A stretch of DNA of 64,000 nt, taken from Clostridium_AD sp050717545 (GTDB lineage Bacteria > Bacillota > Clostridia > Clostridiales > Clostridiaceae). The stretch is from positions 1 through 64,000 of the forward strand of contig NZ_JBOITN010000045.1 of NCBI RefSeq assembly GCF_050717545.1, read 5' to 3'. Made by a program: the position numbers and the translations under genes. The notes below the pieces were generated by a model. The model was not told where the DNA came from. It did not search any database and saw only the letters and a program-made list of their open reading frames with translations. Positions 35,855 through 45,050 of the stretch are shown piece after piece (positions within the stretch are counted from its first letter, which is position 1; every line of letters starts with the position of its first letter).

Positions 35855-37257
35855 GAAAAAAGAAAGTAGCAAACATGCTTTTGACAAATTATATATTACT
35901 GTTTATATTTTCTACAATAATTTTCATTGTAGTCTCCATAATTATTTCAGTTAGTTTTAAAGGATTAATAAAATTCGAAGAAATATCAGAACTATCAGCT
36001 GCTCAGGTTATGAAAGATGATTATAAAAACATAGATTTTTCTAAGATTTTAAAGTATAAAGGCGGAATCCAGGTAATTGATAAAAATTATAAAGTTGTTT
36101 TTTCAAGAGGAATAAACCCTCAAAATGTAAACCAGTATACTAAGAGTGAATTCAGTGAATTTCTAATTAATAGCGGCAAATCTCTAAGGCAATACCATTA
36201 TAGTGTATCTTATAATAGTAATAACGATTTTTGGCTAGAAATTGTCATTCCCCGTAAACCACAATTAGTTAATGGTATTTTTTTCGATAGAGAAGGAATT
36301 CCAATAGCTATAGATAATTTTATATTTATTTTATTTTTAGGTGCTCTAATTAATATTACCTCTTTTATTTTCGGTCTTTTTTTCTACTCAAGAATTACCT
36401 CTAACAATTTCGTAAAACCACTAAAAAAGTTATTAAGCGGAGTTACAAGAATTGAAAGTGGCGATTATTCTGCAAGGGTTGAGTTAAAATCTAAAAATGA
36501 ATTTGGAGATCTTAAAGATGCCTTTAACCTAATGGCCAAAAAAATTGAAAGCGAAAAAAATCTAAAAGAGAAATCTCAAGATAACAGGAGAAAACTAATA
36601 TTAGATATTTCTCATGATTTAAAAACCCCACTGTCCAATATTATAGGTTACTCAGATTTGTTATTAAATAATAAGGCTATATCCGATAATGACCGAGAAA
36701 AATTTCTAGCTGTAATACTAAATAATGGCACAAGAGCTAATAGTTTAATAGGTGATTTATTTGAATTATCTAAAATGGGAAGCCCAGATTTTAAGCTTAA
36801 ACTTAAAAGCATAGATATTTGTGAATACTTGAGGGAACTTATAGCCTCAATAATTCCTCAAATAGAAAAAGCAGGTTTTGAGTCTTGTTTTGAGATACCA
36901 GTCGGCAAAAAAATTATTCTTATTGATGGGACGCAAATCGATCGTGCCCTTCTTAACATTCTTAATAACGCGTTAAAATATAACCCACCAGGTACCAAAA
37001 TAAAAATAGTATTAAAGAATTATCTAAGCAAAGTAGTAATAGAAATCGAGGATAACGGTATTGGAATTCCCCCTGAGATGTCTGATGAAATTTTTGAACC
37101 TTTTAAAGGAGTGGATAGCGCAAGGAATTCTCAAACTGGAGGTACTGGCCTCGGCCTTGCAATTACTAAAACTATTATCGAAAAACATAATGGACAAATA
37201 AGTCTTGAAACTGAAACTGGAAAAGGATGCAAGTTCATAATAGAACTAAGTAGCTAA
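35851..37257 (+). CDS. Membrane sensor histidine kinase
   Basis: A 468-residue kinase. Two membrane spans (about 14-35 and 155-178) enclose an external sensor of about 120 residues. A HAMP linker (about 180-235), the phosphoacceptor His255 in LDISHDLKTP, and the ATP domain with N box, DNGIGIPPE and GGTGLGLAI follow. The substantial outside domain sets it apart from BceS-type kinases, which lack one, so it may bind its signal directly. ATGA overlap with the regulator gene implies coupled translation. Confidence 0.93.
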   Translation: MRKKKVANMLLTNYILLFIFSTIIFIVVSIIISVSFKGLIKFEEISELSAAQVMKDDYKNIDFSKILKYKGGIQVIDKNYKVVFSRGINPQNVNQYTKSEFSEFLINSGKSLRQYHYSVSYNSNNDFWLEIVIPRKPQLVNGIFFDREGIPIAIDNFIFILFLGALINITSFIFGLFFYSRITSNNFVKPLKKLLSGVTRIESGDYSARVELKSKNEFGDLKDAFNLMAKKIESEKNLKEKSQDNRRKLILDISHDLKTPLSNIIGYSDLLLNNKAISDNDREKFLAVILNNGTRANSLIGDLFELSKMGSPDFKLKLKSIDICEYLRELIASIIPQIEKAGFESCFEIPVGKKIILIDGTQIDRALLNILNNALKYNPPGTKIKIVLKNYLSKVVIEIEDNGIGIPPEMSDEIFEPFKGVDSARNSQTGGTGLGLAITKTIIEKHNGQISLETETGKGCKFIIELSS

Positions 37258-37289
37258 TAGTTACCTCAAGATAGAATTAATGTTTTTAT

Positions 37290-37345
37290 ATTTAAGGTAG
37301 ATTTAAGGTTAATACAGTGTCCATTTAAGATTCAGTTGCTATTAT
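37290..37345 (+). promoter_or_regulatory. Phased direct repeats (putative response-regulator boxes) and promoter
   Basis: ATTTAAGGT occurs at 37290-37298 and 37301-37309, and ATTTAAGAT at 37323-37331, offset by 11 and 22 bases, so all lie on one face of the helix. This spacing is typical of OmpR/PhoB-family sites. A TATTAT -10-like box at 37340-37345 follows the last repeat. The region precedes the first exporter gene. Confidence 0.6.
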
Positions 37346-37392
37346 GAATATATAAACTTAGGAATACACTAATGGATCGGAAGGAGTTATTT

Positions 37393-39480
37393 ATGCTTTT
37401 ATCACTAAACAATTTATCAAAGGAATATTTTCTAGAAAAAAAGAAAAGTTTTAACGCTCTTAGCTCTGTAAATCTTAATTTTGAAAAAGGAGAATTTGTT
37501 TCAATATTAGGACCATCGGGATGTGGAAAATCCACTCTTTTAAATATAATTGCGGGCCTTGATCAACCAACTTCGGGTGATCTTGTAATTGAAGGTAAAT
37601 CAACTAAAAAATACAAAAAAAAGAATTGGGATTTATATCGTAAAAATAATATAGGTTTCGTTTTTCAGTCTTTTAACTTAATTGAACATTTATCTGCACT
37701 TGAAAATGTTGAAATTGTAATGAACTTAATTGGTCTACCAAAAAAGAAACGAATTGAACGTGCTAAAAGTTTGCTTATACAGGTAGGTCTTGAAAAACAT
37801 ATGGATCATAAACCTGGTGAATTATCTGGAGGCCAAAAACAACGTGTTGCAATTGCTCGTGCACTTGCAAATGATCCAGATATAATACTAGCAGATGAAC
37901 CAACTGGTGCACTTGATAAAAAAACAGGTATTCAAATTATGGAGCTTATAAAAGAAGTTGCCAGTGATAAGTTAATTATTATGGTTACTCACAATCGTGA
38001 GCTAGCATACGAATATTCTACCCGAGTTGTAGCCATCTTAGATGGAAAAATACAAAATGACGAAACAATTAATGAATCTGAAACCAATGATGTTAAATCA
38101 GAACTAACAAAGAAAGATGGCAGCATGTCTTTTGGAAATGCAATAAAAATATCCTTAAGAAATCTTAAAAAGAAAACGGGACGAATAATCGTAACTACTA
38201 TTGCAGGTTCAATTGGAATAGCAGGTATTCTATTAGTTGTGGGTCTTAGTAATGGGGCAACCGATTATATAGATGTACAAACAAATTCTTTTGCTAGCGC
38301 TAATATAATACAAACTACTATGAAATTTAAGGATGCGACTGTGCAAAAAACTAATTATCCAAAGAACATAAATGTCTATGATAGCATTAAAAAAAATCCT
38401 GACGTGTTAAAAATTAGAGAAAACTTAAATATTAAAGATATTACTTCATATGAGGTAAACAATGAAATTTTAAAAGATATTACCTTTAATTCACTTGCTG
38501 GCGAAAATTATCTTTCAAACATAGACCATGCATTGACTGGTAGTGTTCCAAAAGATAATAAAAATGAATTATTAGTAAATAAAGATATGGCTAAGAAAAT
38601 CATCGAAAAGTATGGCATGAACCCTGACACAGGTGATTATTCAAAAGCTATTGGTAAAAAGATAAATGTAGTAATTCAAGAAAAAACTACAAACCCACTT
38701 ACTGGGGATGAAATTTTAGGTAAAAAATATACACATGATTTCACAGTTGTTGGAGTTGTGAACGAAATTGCTCTAAGCTCAGCTGCTGTATATTATTCTT
38801 ATGATGCTGTTAATACATGGCTTAACGATGATGGCTACTTCGAATCGAAAGAAAACCGCGTTGTAAATGCAGAAGTTGTTATAAAAGATGTTCATAACAA
38901 TGAAACAGTACTCAATTATATTAATGCAACTGAAAATGGCGGTATTGGTGGAAGTAAAATGACTGAGGAAAAGGGATTCTCTGCAACCTCGCAAATTGTT
39001 ATGGTTAAAACTGCTATTAAAACTTTAATTAATTTAGCAGAGGCAGTTATGATTGTATTTATTTCACTTGCCTTAGTAGTTTCAACAATTTTAATAGGTA
39101 TTGTAATCTTCTCAAGTGTCCTTGAACGTAAAAAAGAAATAGGAATTCTTAAGGCTGTGGGAGCAAGAAATAAAGATATTGCTCGTATTTTTAAAGCTGA
39201 GTCTGCATTGATTGGTCTTTTTGCAGGAGTCACTGGAGTAATCGTAGCTTTTATAATACAACCACTTGCAAATAGAATAATCAATGATGTATTAAATATT
39301 GATGCAAATAATATAGTAAATATTCCATTAACAGGTATTCCATTTACAGATATTAAAGTTCCCTTTGTAACTATAATCGGTCTAATTGTTATCAGCATCT
39401 TAGTTGCAGTTTTAGCGGGACACTTTCCATCTAAAAGAGCAACAAAAATTCAAGTTATTGACGCATTGCGTGATGAATAG
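37393..39480 (+). CDS. ABC exporter, fused ATPase and FtsX/MacB-type permease (first copy)
   Basis: A 695-residue fusion: ATPase of LolD/MacB type (about 1-235; Walker A GPSGCGKST at 40-48, signature ELSGGQKQR, ILADEPTGALDKKTG), then a permease with one span near 270, a large outside domain (about 300-540), and three C-terminal spans of the FtsX fold. Proteins of this layout export or extrude peptides, lipoproteins or antibiotics from the outer leaflet by mechanotransmission. ATG 37393 has AAGGAG six bases upstream; the ATG seven codons earlier has no site. It follows a two-component system, as in peptide-antibiotic sensing modules. Confidence 0.9.
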   Translation: MLLSLNNLSKEYFLEKKKSFNALSSVNLNFEKGEFVSILGPSGCGKSTLLNIIAGLDQPTSGDLVIEGKSTKKYKKKNWDLYRKNNIGFVFQSFNLIEHLSALENVEIVMNLIGLPKKKRIERAKSLLIQVGLEKHMDHKPGELSGGQKQRVAIARALANDPDIILADEPTGALDKKTGIQIMELIKEVASDKLIIMVTHNRELAYEYSTRVVAILDGKIQNDETINESETNDVKSELTKKDGSMSFGNAIKISLRNLKKKTGRIIVTTIAGSIGIAGILLVVGLSNGATDYIDVQTNSFASANIIQTTMKFKDATVQKTNYPKNINVYDSIKKNPDVLKIRENLNIKDITSYEVNNEILKDITFNSLAGENYLSNIDHALTGSVPKDNKNELLVNKDMAKKIIEKYGMNPDTGDYSKAIGKKINVVIQEKTTNPLTGDEILGKKYTHDFTVVGVVNEIALSSAAVYYSYDAVNTWLNDDGYFESKENRVVNAEVVIKDVHNNETVLNYINATENGGIGGSKMTEEKGFSATSQIVMVKTAIKTLINLAEAVMIVFISLALVVSTILIGIVIFSSVLERKKEIGILKAVGARNKDIARIFKAESALIGLFAGVTGVIVAFIIQPLANRIINDVLNIDANNIVNIPLTGIPFTDIKVPFVTIIGLIVISILVAVLAGHFPSKRATKIQVIDALRDE

Positions 39481-39492
39481 GAGGGGTAGTAA

Positions 39493-41562
39493 ATGTTACA
39501 GATTAAAAATTTAAGAAAAATATATACAATTGGTAAAAATAAAGTTATAGCACTCGATGACATTTCTTTTGATTTACCTAATGGAAAACTCGTAGCAATT
39601 GTTGGACCTTCTGGTTGTGGGAAAACAACAATGATGAACTTAATAGGAGCTTTAGATGCAAATTTTGAGGGTGACGTTATTGTCAACGGTAAATCCTTAA
39701 AAGAGGCAGGGCAAAAAGACCTAGATACTTATAGAAAAAACACAGTAGGTTTTATTTTTCAACAATTTAATTTACTTAACTCATTAACATCAGCGCAAAA
39801 TGTAGAACTTGCTTTAGATTTATCAGGATACTCAAAACAAGATAAAGTAAAAAAAGCGCGTATTCTACTTGAGCGAGTTGGACTCACAGATCAGATTAAA
39901 AAGAAAGTAAACCTTCTGTCAGGTGGTCAACGTCAAAGGGTTGCTATAGCTCGCGCACTTGCTAATGACCCAGAAATAATTTTAGCTGATGAACCAACTG
40001 GTGCCTTAGATGTTAAAACTGGTGAGCAGGTTATGGATTTATTAAAAGAAATTTCAAAGGAAAAACTAGTACTCATGGTTACCCATGCACCTGACCTTGC
40101 AAAGGCTTATGCAGATTTAATCGTAACAATGGAAGATGGTAAATTAGTTTCTATTGAAGAAAATTCAACCTCGATTTCAACTGAAAATACAACTGCAACC
40201 GACAAAATAGAAACAAAATCAAAGATGTCATTTTTGGCAGCACTAAAAATGTCTCTTCGTAACGCATGGTTAAAAAAAGGTAGGACCATTGCAACGGCCA
40301 TAGGAACTTCTATAGGAATAAGTGGAATTGCTTTAGCTATAGCTATTACCTCTGGGACCACTAGTGCAGTTAATACTCAGGTTAACGGTATATTTCCATC
40401 AAATGCAATAACTGTAGGACTCAAAGAAAATACCGATAAAGCTATAAGAGATTTAAAACCTATGAAATATAGTGATATAAACTCAGTTATGTCCTTGAAT
40501 AAAGATATATATGCATATAACTTTCAAATTGGAGGCACTGGAGTTCCCGTTGCAAGTTTTTATTCTTTAGACCAAAATATAATTAAAGATGAAAAGTTAA
40601 TGTCTAAACTTTCTGACCAAGCAACTCGCGAAAAATTAGTTATGATGATGGCACCAGGGGTTCTTCAAGATGTTAAAAATGATATTCAATATGGAACCCT
40701 TCCCAAGGCTAACTCTACAGATGAAATTGTTATTTCACTTTCAACCGCTAAGGATTTAGAAAAAAACGGTGGTGAATTAAAAGATTTAATTGGTAAAGAT
40801 ATTTATGTTCGTTATCTAAAACAAGGTTCCAATCCACATAGCGACCAAGGTGGAGTCACCCAAGTGCCTATAGTTAAAACTTGGAAAGTAGCTGGAATTG
40901 CCAATACTACAACCTTAATAGACACCTATTATGCAACAAGCGATTGGGCATTTAATTTTTATGAGAAAGAATTTAAAATAGATAAATCGACTTTAGAAAC
41001 TAACGCCTTTGTCTTATTTTCTAGTAATAATAAAGAATTAGACGCACAGCTAAAAACATTAAATGATTCACAAGATAAATACACATTTAATTTAACTGCT
41101 AAAACAATCTCCGCGCAAGTTGATGGAGCAATGAAACAAGTGCGTTATGCACTACTAGGCTTTGCTGGAATATCCATTCTTGTAGCAGCCTTAATGATAT
41201 CAATTGTTGTTTATATTTCTGTACTAGAAAGAATAAATGAAATAGGTATACTTCGCGCAGTAGGTGCAAGAAAAAGAGATATATTAAATGTTTTCGTTGC
41301 TGAATCATTCATTATTGGTGTGTTATCAGCAGGCATTGGTTTACTGTTTACTCTAGGTATATCTAAAGTCATTAACTCAGCAATTTATGGTTTCCTTCAG
41401 AATATTTCTGAGAATGCTCCTTATATGGAAGTTGCTAAATTACCTCTTGGTGATGCTGGTTTAATTTTATTGTTCTGCGTAGTGTTAAGTATGATTTCAG
41501 GATTCTATCCATCTTTAAAGGCTTCAAAAATGGATCCTATAGATGCATTACGTAGTAGATAA
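39493..41562 (+). CDS. ABC exporter, fused ATPase and FtsX/MacB-type permease (second copy)
   Basis: A 689-residue paralogue of the preceding protein with the same order: ATPase (Walker A GPSGCGKTT at 38-46, LLSGGQRQR, ILADEPTGALDVKTG), first span near 270, outside domain, three C-terminal spans ending in the typical KASKMDPIDALRSR. The two most likely form a heterodimer, since each has one ATPase and one permease half. The outside domains differ strongly while the ATPases are close, which fits division of labour in substrate contact. AGGAGG precedes the ATG; the gap to the first gene is 12 bases. Confidence 0.9.
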   Translation: MLQIKNLRKIYTIGKNKVIALDDISFDLPNGKLVAIVGPSGCGKTTMMNLIGALDANFEGDVIVNGKSLKEAGQKDLDTYRKNTVGFIFQQFNLLNSLTSAQNVELALDLSGYSKQDKVKKARILLERVGLTDQIKKKVNLLSGGQRQRVAIARALANDPEIILADEPTGALDVKTGEQVMDLLKEISKEKLVLMVTHAPDLAKAYADLIVTMEDGKLVSIEENSTSISTENTTATDKIETKSKMSFLAALKMSLRNAWLKKGRTIATAIGTSIGISGIALAIAITSGTTSAVNTQVNGIFPSNAITVGLKENTDKAIRDLKPMKYSDINSVMSLNKDIYAYNFQIGGTGVPVASFYSLDQNIIKDEKLMSKLSDQATREKLVMMMAPGVLQDVKNDIQYGTLPKANSTDEIVISLSTAKDLEKNGGELKDLIGKDIYVRYLKQGSNPHSDQGGVTQVPIVKTWKVAGIANTTTLIDTYYATSDWAFNFYEKEFKIDKSTLETNAFVLFSSNNKELDAQLKTLNDSQDKYTFNLTAKTISAQVDGAMKQVRYALLGFAGISILVAALMISIVVYISVLERINEIGILRAVGARKRDILNVFVAESFIIGVLSAGIGLLFTLGISKVINSAIYGFLQNISENAPYMEVAKLPLGDAGLILLFCVVLSMISGFYPSLKASKMDPIDALRSR

Positions 41563-41636
41563 GTAAAAAATAGTGTATACTATATTTAAATTTCATTATA
41601 ATATATAACGTACAGTAAACTAGGTGGTGATAATAA

Positions 41637-41897
41637 ATGAAACCCGTATTAATGTTTATAACAAGTTGGTGTCCATATTGTAAAAGAGCATATTCTATGA
41701 TCAATGACTTAAAGAATACTCATCCAGAATTTGAAAATATTGAGGTTACTATAATAGATGAAGAGCGTCAACCAGAAATAGCTAATCAATATGATTACTA
41801 TTATGTTCCCACTTTCTATGTTGATGGAGTTAAGTTATATGAAGGAGTACCTTCTAAAGCTATTATTCAAAAAGTATTTGAAGATGCAATTAAATAG
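41637..41897 (+). CDS. Glutaredoxin/thioredoxin-like small redox protein
   Basis: An 86-residue single-domain thioredoxin fold. The active-site CPYC lies at about residues 12-15 in ITSWCPYCKRA and the cis-Pro region is VPTFYVDG. It likely reduces disulfides or glutathione-like mixed disulfides in the cytosol. The dipeptide Pro-Tyr is glutaredoxin-like. GGTGGTGA precedes the ATG. It stands alone between the exporter operon and a perfect terminator. Confidence 0.88.
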   Translation: MKPVLMFITSWCPYCKRAYSMINDLKNTHPEFENIEVTIIDEERQPEIANQYDYYYVPTFYVDGVKLYEGVPSKAIIQKVFEDAIK

Positions 41898-41920
41898 AGA
41901 CTACCTTTGCACAAAATAAA

Positions 41921-41966
41921 AAGGGACTGTATCAAAATAGATATCTCTATTTTGATACAGTCCCTT
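41921..41966. terminator. Perfect 21-bp terminator between convergent genes
   Basis: Arms 41921-41941 and 41946-41966 are fully complementary with a 4-base loop. A-rich and T-rich flanks suggest two-way use for the glutaredoxin gene and the minus-strand gene at 42028. Confidence 0.9.
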
Positions 41967-41996
41967 AATTGCAGCATATGCGTATCTTTGATGTAG

Positions 41997-42033
41997 TTAA
42001 ATCATCTCCTACGGAGCTGAAATGTCATTAAAT
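41997..42033. repeat. 37-base interspersed repeat, copy 1
   Basis: The core ATCTCCTACGGAGCTGA is bounded by TTAAAT on both sides. It matches the copy at 49664-49700 at about 30 of 37 positions, most differences being transitions. CTCC-TAC-GGAG can form a tiny hairpin. Confidence 0.5.
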
Positions 42034-42300
42034 AAAATTTTGTTCTTTGCTTTTATCTACTCTATCAATAAATTCTACATCTTCAAGGGATGCTAAAGCA
42101 TCTTCCGCTGTAATATCATCTTTAACTTTAGCATAAAGAATTATATCTCTATTTACGTCTCCATCCCACTCAAAATCAGTCATTACGCTACTAATCCCTA
42201 GATATTCACCCATGGTATTAGCACTAATGTTAGTACCTCTATAAGTATCAAGACCCTCCTGCGTTATTGTAATTTCATAAACTTTGTCATTATTGGGCAT
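42028..42300 (-). CDS. Small acidic protein, paralogue A of a flanking pair
   Basis: A 90-residue acidic protein of no family I recognise. It shares with the 84-residue protein at 44707-44961 the opening YEITITQEG/YEVTISQDG, the core SVMTDFEWD, and an Asp/Glu-rich end, so the two are clear paralogues. No cysteines, membrane span or signal peptide. AGGAGG precedes the ATG. Both genes lie on the minus strand, one on each side of the two plus-strand aldo/keto reductases, and share upstream sequence, suggesting common control. Confidence 0.65.
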   Translation of the reverse strand: MPNNDKVYEITITQEGLDTYRGTNISANTMGEYLGISSVMTDFEWDGDVNRDIILYAKVKDDITAEDALASLEDVEFIDRVDKSKEQNFI

Positions 42301-42340
42301 ATATTATTCCTCCTACTAATTTTTTTAACTTCATGATTTT

Positions 42341-42364
42341 AATGTTCTACAAAATCATAAATAT
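42341..42364 (-). promoter_or_regulatory. Conserved upstream element of paralogue A
   Basis: AATGTTCTAC followed by AAAATCATAAATAT. A nearly identical block lies upstream of paralogue B at 44998-45021. Conservation outside the coding region suggests a shared promoter or operator. Confidence 0.4.
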
Positions 42365-42548
42365 ATACTTATATTCTTTACTTTTTTTAAAAATTCTAAC
42401 ACTAGAAGACATAATACTATTTTTATATGACATTATACAATGGCTTTTGCATTTTATTGATCGTATAATTGTATGTATGGTTAAACCTTAAATCTAATTA
42501 AATTAAATAACAATTTTATTAATACACATAATAAGGGGATGTAAAATA

Positions 42549-43682
42549 ATGAAGTATAGAACTTATGGTAATACAAATGAAAAAGTTTCCGTTTTAGGAT
42601 TTGGTTGCATGAGGTTACCCGAAGTTGAAATAAAGGGCAATTGGTATATAGATGAAGATAAAGCTTTACCTATGCTTAACAAAGCTTATGTAAACGGTAT
42701 TAATTATTTCGACTCAGCTCCATATTACTGTCATAGTAATAGTGAAGAGGCTATGGGAAAGGCTTTAAAAAATGTACGAGGCAATGTAAAGTTAACTACA
42801 AAGCTCCCTGTTGATGAAGTTAAAAGCCCATCTGATTTAAGGAGATTTCTTGAAAATAGCCTTAAAAAAATGGATACATCCTGTATTGATTTTTATCATT
42901 TTTGGGGTATGAATTTAACTAAACTTGGGATTGCTAAAACCAATGATCTTTTTAATGAAGCACGAAAGGCAAAAGAAGAAGGATTAATAAAACATTTAAG
43001 TTTTTCTTTTCATGATGCACCTGAAAACATGATAAAAATTATTGATGCCGGCGCTGGACTTTTTGATTCTGTTTTATGCCAGTACAATCTTCTTGACAGG
43101 GCTAATGAAAAGTCTATTGCTTATGCCAGATCAAAAGGGCTGGGAGTAGCAGCAATGGGACCTGTAGCAGGTGGAAGACTTGCAGCACCCACGGAGCTTT
43201 ATAAGAAACTTACTGGTAAAGAATCTATAGCTACCTACGAGCTAGCTTTAAGGTTTGTTTTAGGAAATGAAGATATAAGTATTGCTCTATCAGGCATGGA
43301 GAATATGAACATGTTAGAGAAAAATTTGGCTATTGCAAATCTTGATACTTATATGACCAAATCTGAATGGGACAAAATTGGGCTTGCTATGGAAGAGACT
43401 AAGAAGTTTTCAGAGTTATATTGCACAGGCTGCAATTACTGTCAGCCCTGTCCAAAAAACATAGTTATTCCTAAAATATTTAATATGTATACTTACCACA
43501 ATGTTTATGGCTTAACAGGAGTAGCAAAAAAAGAATTTGAAGAGTATAAGAAGAATCCAGAAAAGGGTGCTTTACCTGAGGCCTGCGTAGATTGTGGCAT
43601 GTGTGAGGAAAAATGTCCACAACATCTTAAAATAAGAAACGAATTAAAAAGAGTAGTTAATGTTTTAGAAGGAATAATATAA
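42549..43682 (+). CDS. Aldo/keto reductase with C-terminal two-cluster 4Fe-4S domain (second paralogue)
   Basis: A 377-residue paralogue of the protein at 2282-3418. The barrel tetrad is partly altered: Asp/Tyr lie in YFDSAPYYCHS and Lys in LTTKLPV, and the usual His after the YLL strand reads FYHFWGMN. The ferredoxin tail is complete, with CTGCNYCQPCP and CVDCGMCEEKCP, each with four cysteines. It likely couples ferredoxin-type electron transfer to reduction of an unknown carbonyl compound. AGGGG precedes the ATG. It lies 39 bases before a second aldo/keto reductase and is probably cotranscribed with it. Confidence 0.88.
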   Translation: MKYRTYGNTNEKVSVLGFGCMRLPEVEIKGNWYIDEDKALPMLNKAYVNGINYFDSAPYYCHSNSEEAMGKALKNVRGNVKLTTKLPVDEVKSPSDLRRFLENSLKKMDTSCIDFYHFWGMNLTKLGIAKTNDLFNEARKAKEEGLIKHLSFSFHDAPENMIKIIDAGAGLFDSVLCQYNLLDRANEKSIAYARSKGLGVAAMGPVAGGRLAAPTELYKKLTGKESIATYELALRFVLGNEDISIALSGMENMNMLEKNLAIANLDTYMTKSEWDKIGLAMEETKKFSELYCTGCNYCQPCPKNIVIPKIFNMYTYHNVYGLTGVAKKEFEEYKKNPEKGALPEACVDCGMCEEKCPQHLKIRNELKRVVNVLEGII

Positions 43683-43721
43683 AACATATAATACACTAGA
43701 TATAAAAAGGAGTTTTTAATT

Positions 43722-44639
43722 ATGAAGAAAATTAATATTGGTAATGGAGCTGTAAGCACTTCTGAAATTGCCTTAGGATGTATGAGAATAAATGATCTTT
43801 CAAAAACCGAGGCATCCTTACTTATAAATACTGCAATAGAATCAGGAATTAATTTCTTTGACCATGCAGATATTTATGGTGGTGGTAAATCTGAAGAAGT
43901 TTTTGCAGATGCATTTGATATGAAACCAAGTAACCGTGAAAAATTTATATTGCAATCAAAATGTGGTATAAGACAAGGATATTTCGACTTTTCAAAAGAG
44001 CATATTTTAAACTCTGTAGACGGCAGCCTAAAACGCCTAAAAACAGATTACATAGATATATTACTTTTGCATCGTCCAGATACACTTATGCAGCCAGAAG
44101 AAGTGGCAGAAGCCTTCTCTATTCTTCAAAAGAGTGGTAAGGTTAAACATTTTGGAGTAAGCAACCAGAATCCAATGCAAATTGAGCTTCTAAATAAATA
44201 TCTGAAAAACAAAATAATTATTAATCAATTGCAATTTAGCATAACAAATACAGGTATAATTGATTCTGGACTAAATGTTAATATGAAAATTGACCCATCT
44301 ATTGATCGTGATGGTAGTATACTAGAATATTGCCGCCTAAAGGATATAAATATTCAAGCGTGGTCACCATTCCAGTATGGCTTCTTCGAAGGTGTATTTT
44401 TAGATAATGATAAATTCCCAGAACTTAATAAAAAGATCAATGAAATTGCAGCTGTCAAAGGCGTAACAAATTCTGCAATTGCAATTGCTTGGATTTTAAG
44501 GCATGCAGCTAAAATTCAGCCAATAGTTGGCACAACAAACCCTAAGCGTCTAAAAGATATTTGCGCTGCATCAGGCGTAGAACTTACAAGGCAGGAGTGG
44601 TATGAAATATATCTGGCAGCCGGTAACAAACTTCCATAA
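43722..44639 (+). CDS. Aldo/keto reductase (YdhF-like)
   Basis: A 305-residue simple aldo/keto reductase without Fe-S tail. The tetrad is visible: Asp and Tyr in FFDHADIYGGGKSE, Lys in LQSKCGIR, and His in DILLLHRPD. The closing IVGTTNPKRLKDICAA loop binds the NADP phosphate in this family. Motifs and length match YdhF-like oxidoreductases. The substrate is unknown. AAAAGGAG precedes the ATG. It is the second gene of a probable two-gene unit ending at a terminator. Confidence 0.9.
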   Translation: MKKINIGNGAVSTSEIALGCMRINDLSKTEASLLINTAIESGINFFDHADIYGGGKSEEVFADAFDMKPSNREKFILQSKCGIRQGYFDFSKEHILNSVDGSLKRLKTDYIDILLLHRPDTLMQPEEVAEAFSILQKSGKVKHFGVSNQNPMQIELLNKYLKNKIIINQLQFSITNTGIIDSGLNVNMKIDPSIDRDGSILEYCRLKDINIQAWSPFQYGFFEGVFLDNDKFPELNKKINEIAAVKGVTNSAIAIAWILRHAAKIQPIVGTTNPKRLKDICAASGVELTRQEWYEIYLAAGNKLP

Positions 44640-44653
44640 TTATAAAAGTTATA

Positions 44654-44691
44654 AAGGACCTGTGAGATGACTTATCTACTCACAGGCCCTT
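44654..44691. terminator. Terminator between convergent genes
   Basis: CCTGTGAG (44659-44666) pairs with CTCACAGG (44679-44686), with the stem extended past one mismatch by AAGG/CCTT-type pairs. T-rich on the plus side. It serves the aldo/keto reductase unit and probably the minus-strand gene at 44707. Confidence 0.8.
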
Positions 44692-44706
44692 ATGATTTTT
44701 AATATT

Positions 44707-44961
44707 TTAACTTTCTTCTACATTCTCAATATATTCGGCATTTTCCAGCTCTTCAAAAGCATCTTCTACTGAAACCTCATCTATAATTCTTCCAGTAAGG
44801 ATTAGTCCTTTTTTCATATCCTCGTCCCACTCAAAATCAGTCATCACACTATCAATACATAAATTTTCAGCCATAGCATTTGCACTAATCTTAGAACTTT
44901 TATAATTTTCATGGCCATCTTGTGAAATTGTAACTTCATAAATTTTATTTTTCTTTGTCAT
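44707..44961 (-). CDS. Small acidic protein, paralogue B of a flanking pair
   Basis: An 84-residue acidic protein, paralogous to that at 42028-42300 over nearly its whole length. Shared landmarks are YEVTISQDG, SAKISANAM-like spacing (SSKISANAM), SVMTDFEWDED and VSVEDAFEELENAEYI. The predicted fold mixes short strands and two helices. It contains one Cys, no metal motif and no signal peptide. GAGGAGG precedes the ATG. Function unknown; the repeated pairing with aldo/keto reductases is the only clue. Confidence 0.65.
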   Translation of the reverse strand: MTKKNKIYEVTISQDGHENYKSSKISANAMAENLCIDSVMTDFEWDEDMKKGLILTGRIIDEVSVEDAFEELENAEYIENVEES

Positions 44962-44997
44962 TCATTATTCCTCCTCATGTTTTTACATGTTAAGTAT

Positions 44998-45021
44998 AAT
45001 GTTCTACATAAATCATAAAAT
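44998..45021 (-). promoter_or_regulatory. Conserved upstream element of paralogue B
   Basis: AATGTTCTACATAAATCAT then AAAAT, nearly the same as 42341-42364 upstream of paralogue A, and on the same strand relative to the gene. Confidence 0.4.
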
Positions 45022-45050
45022 ATCCATGTATTTTTTTATATGTACTATTT

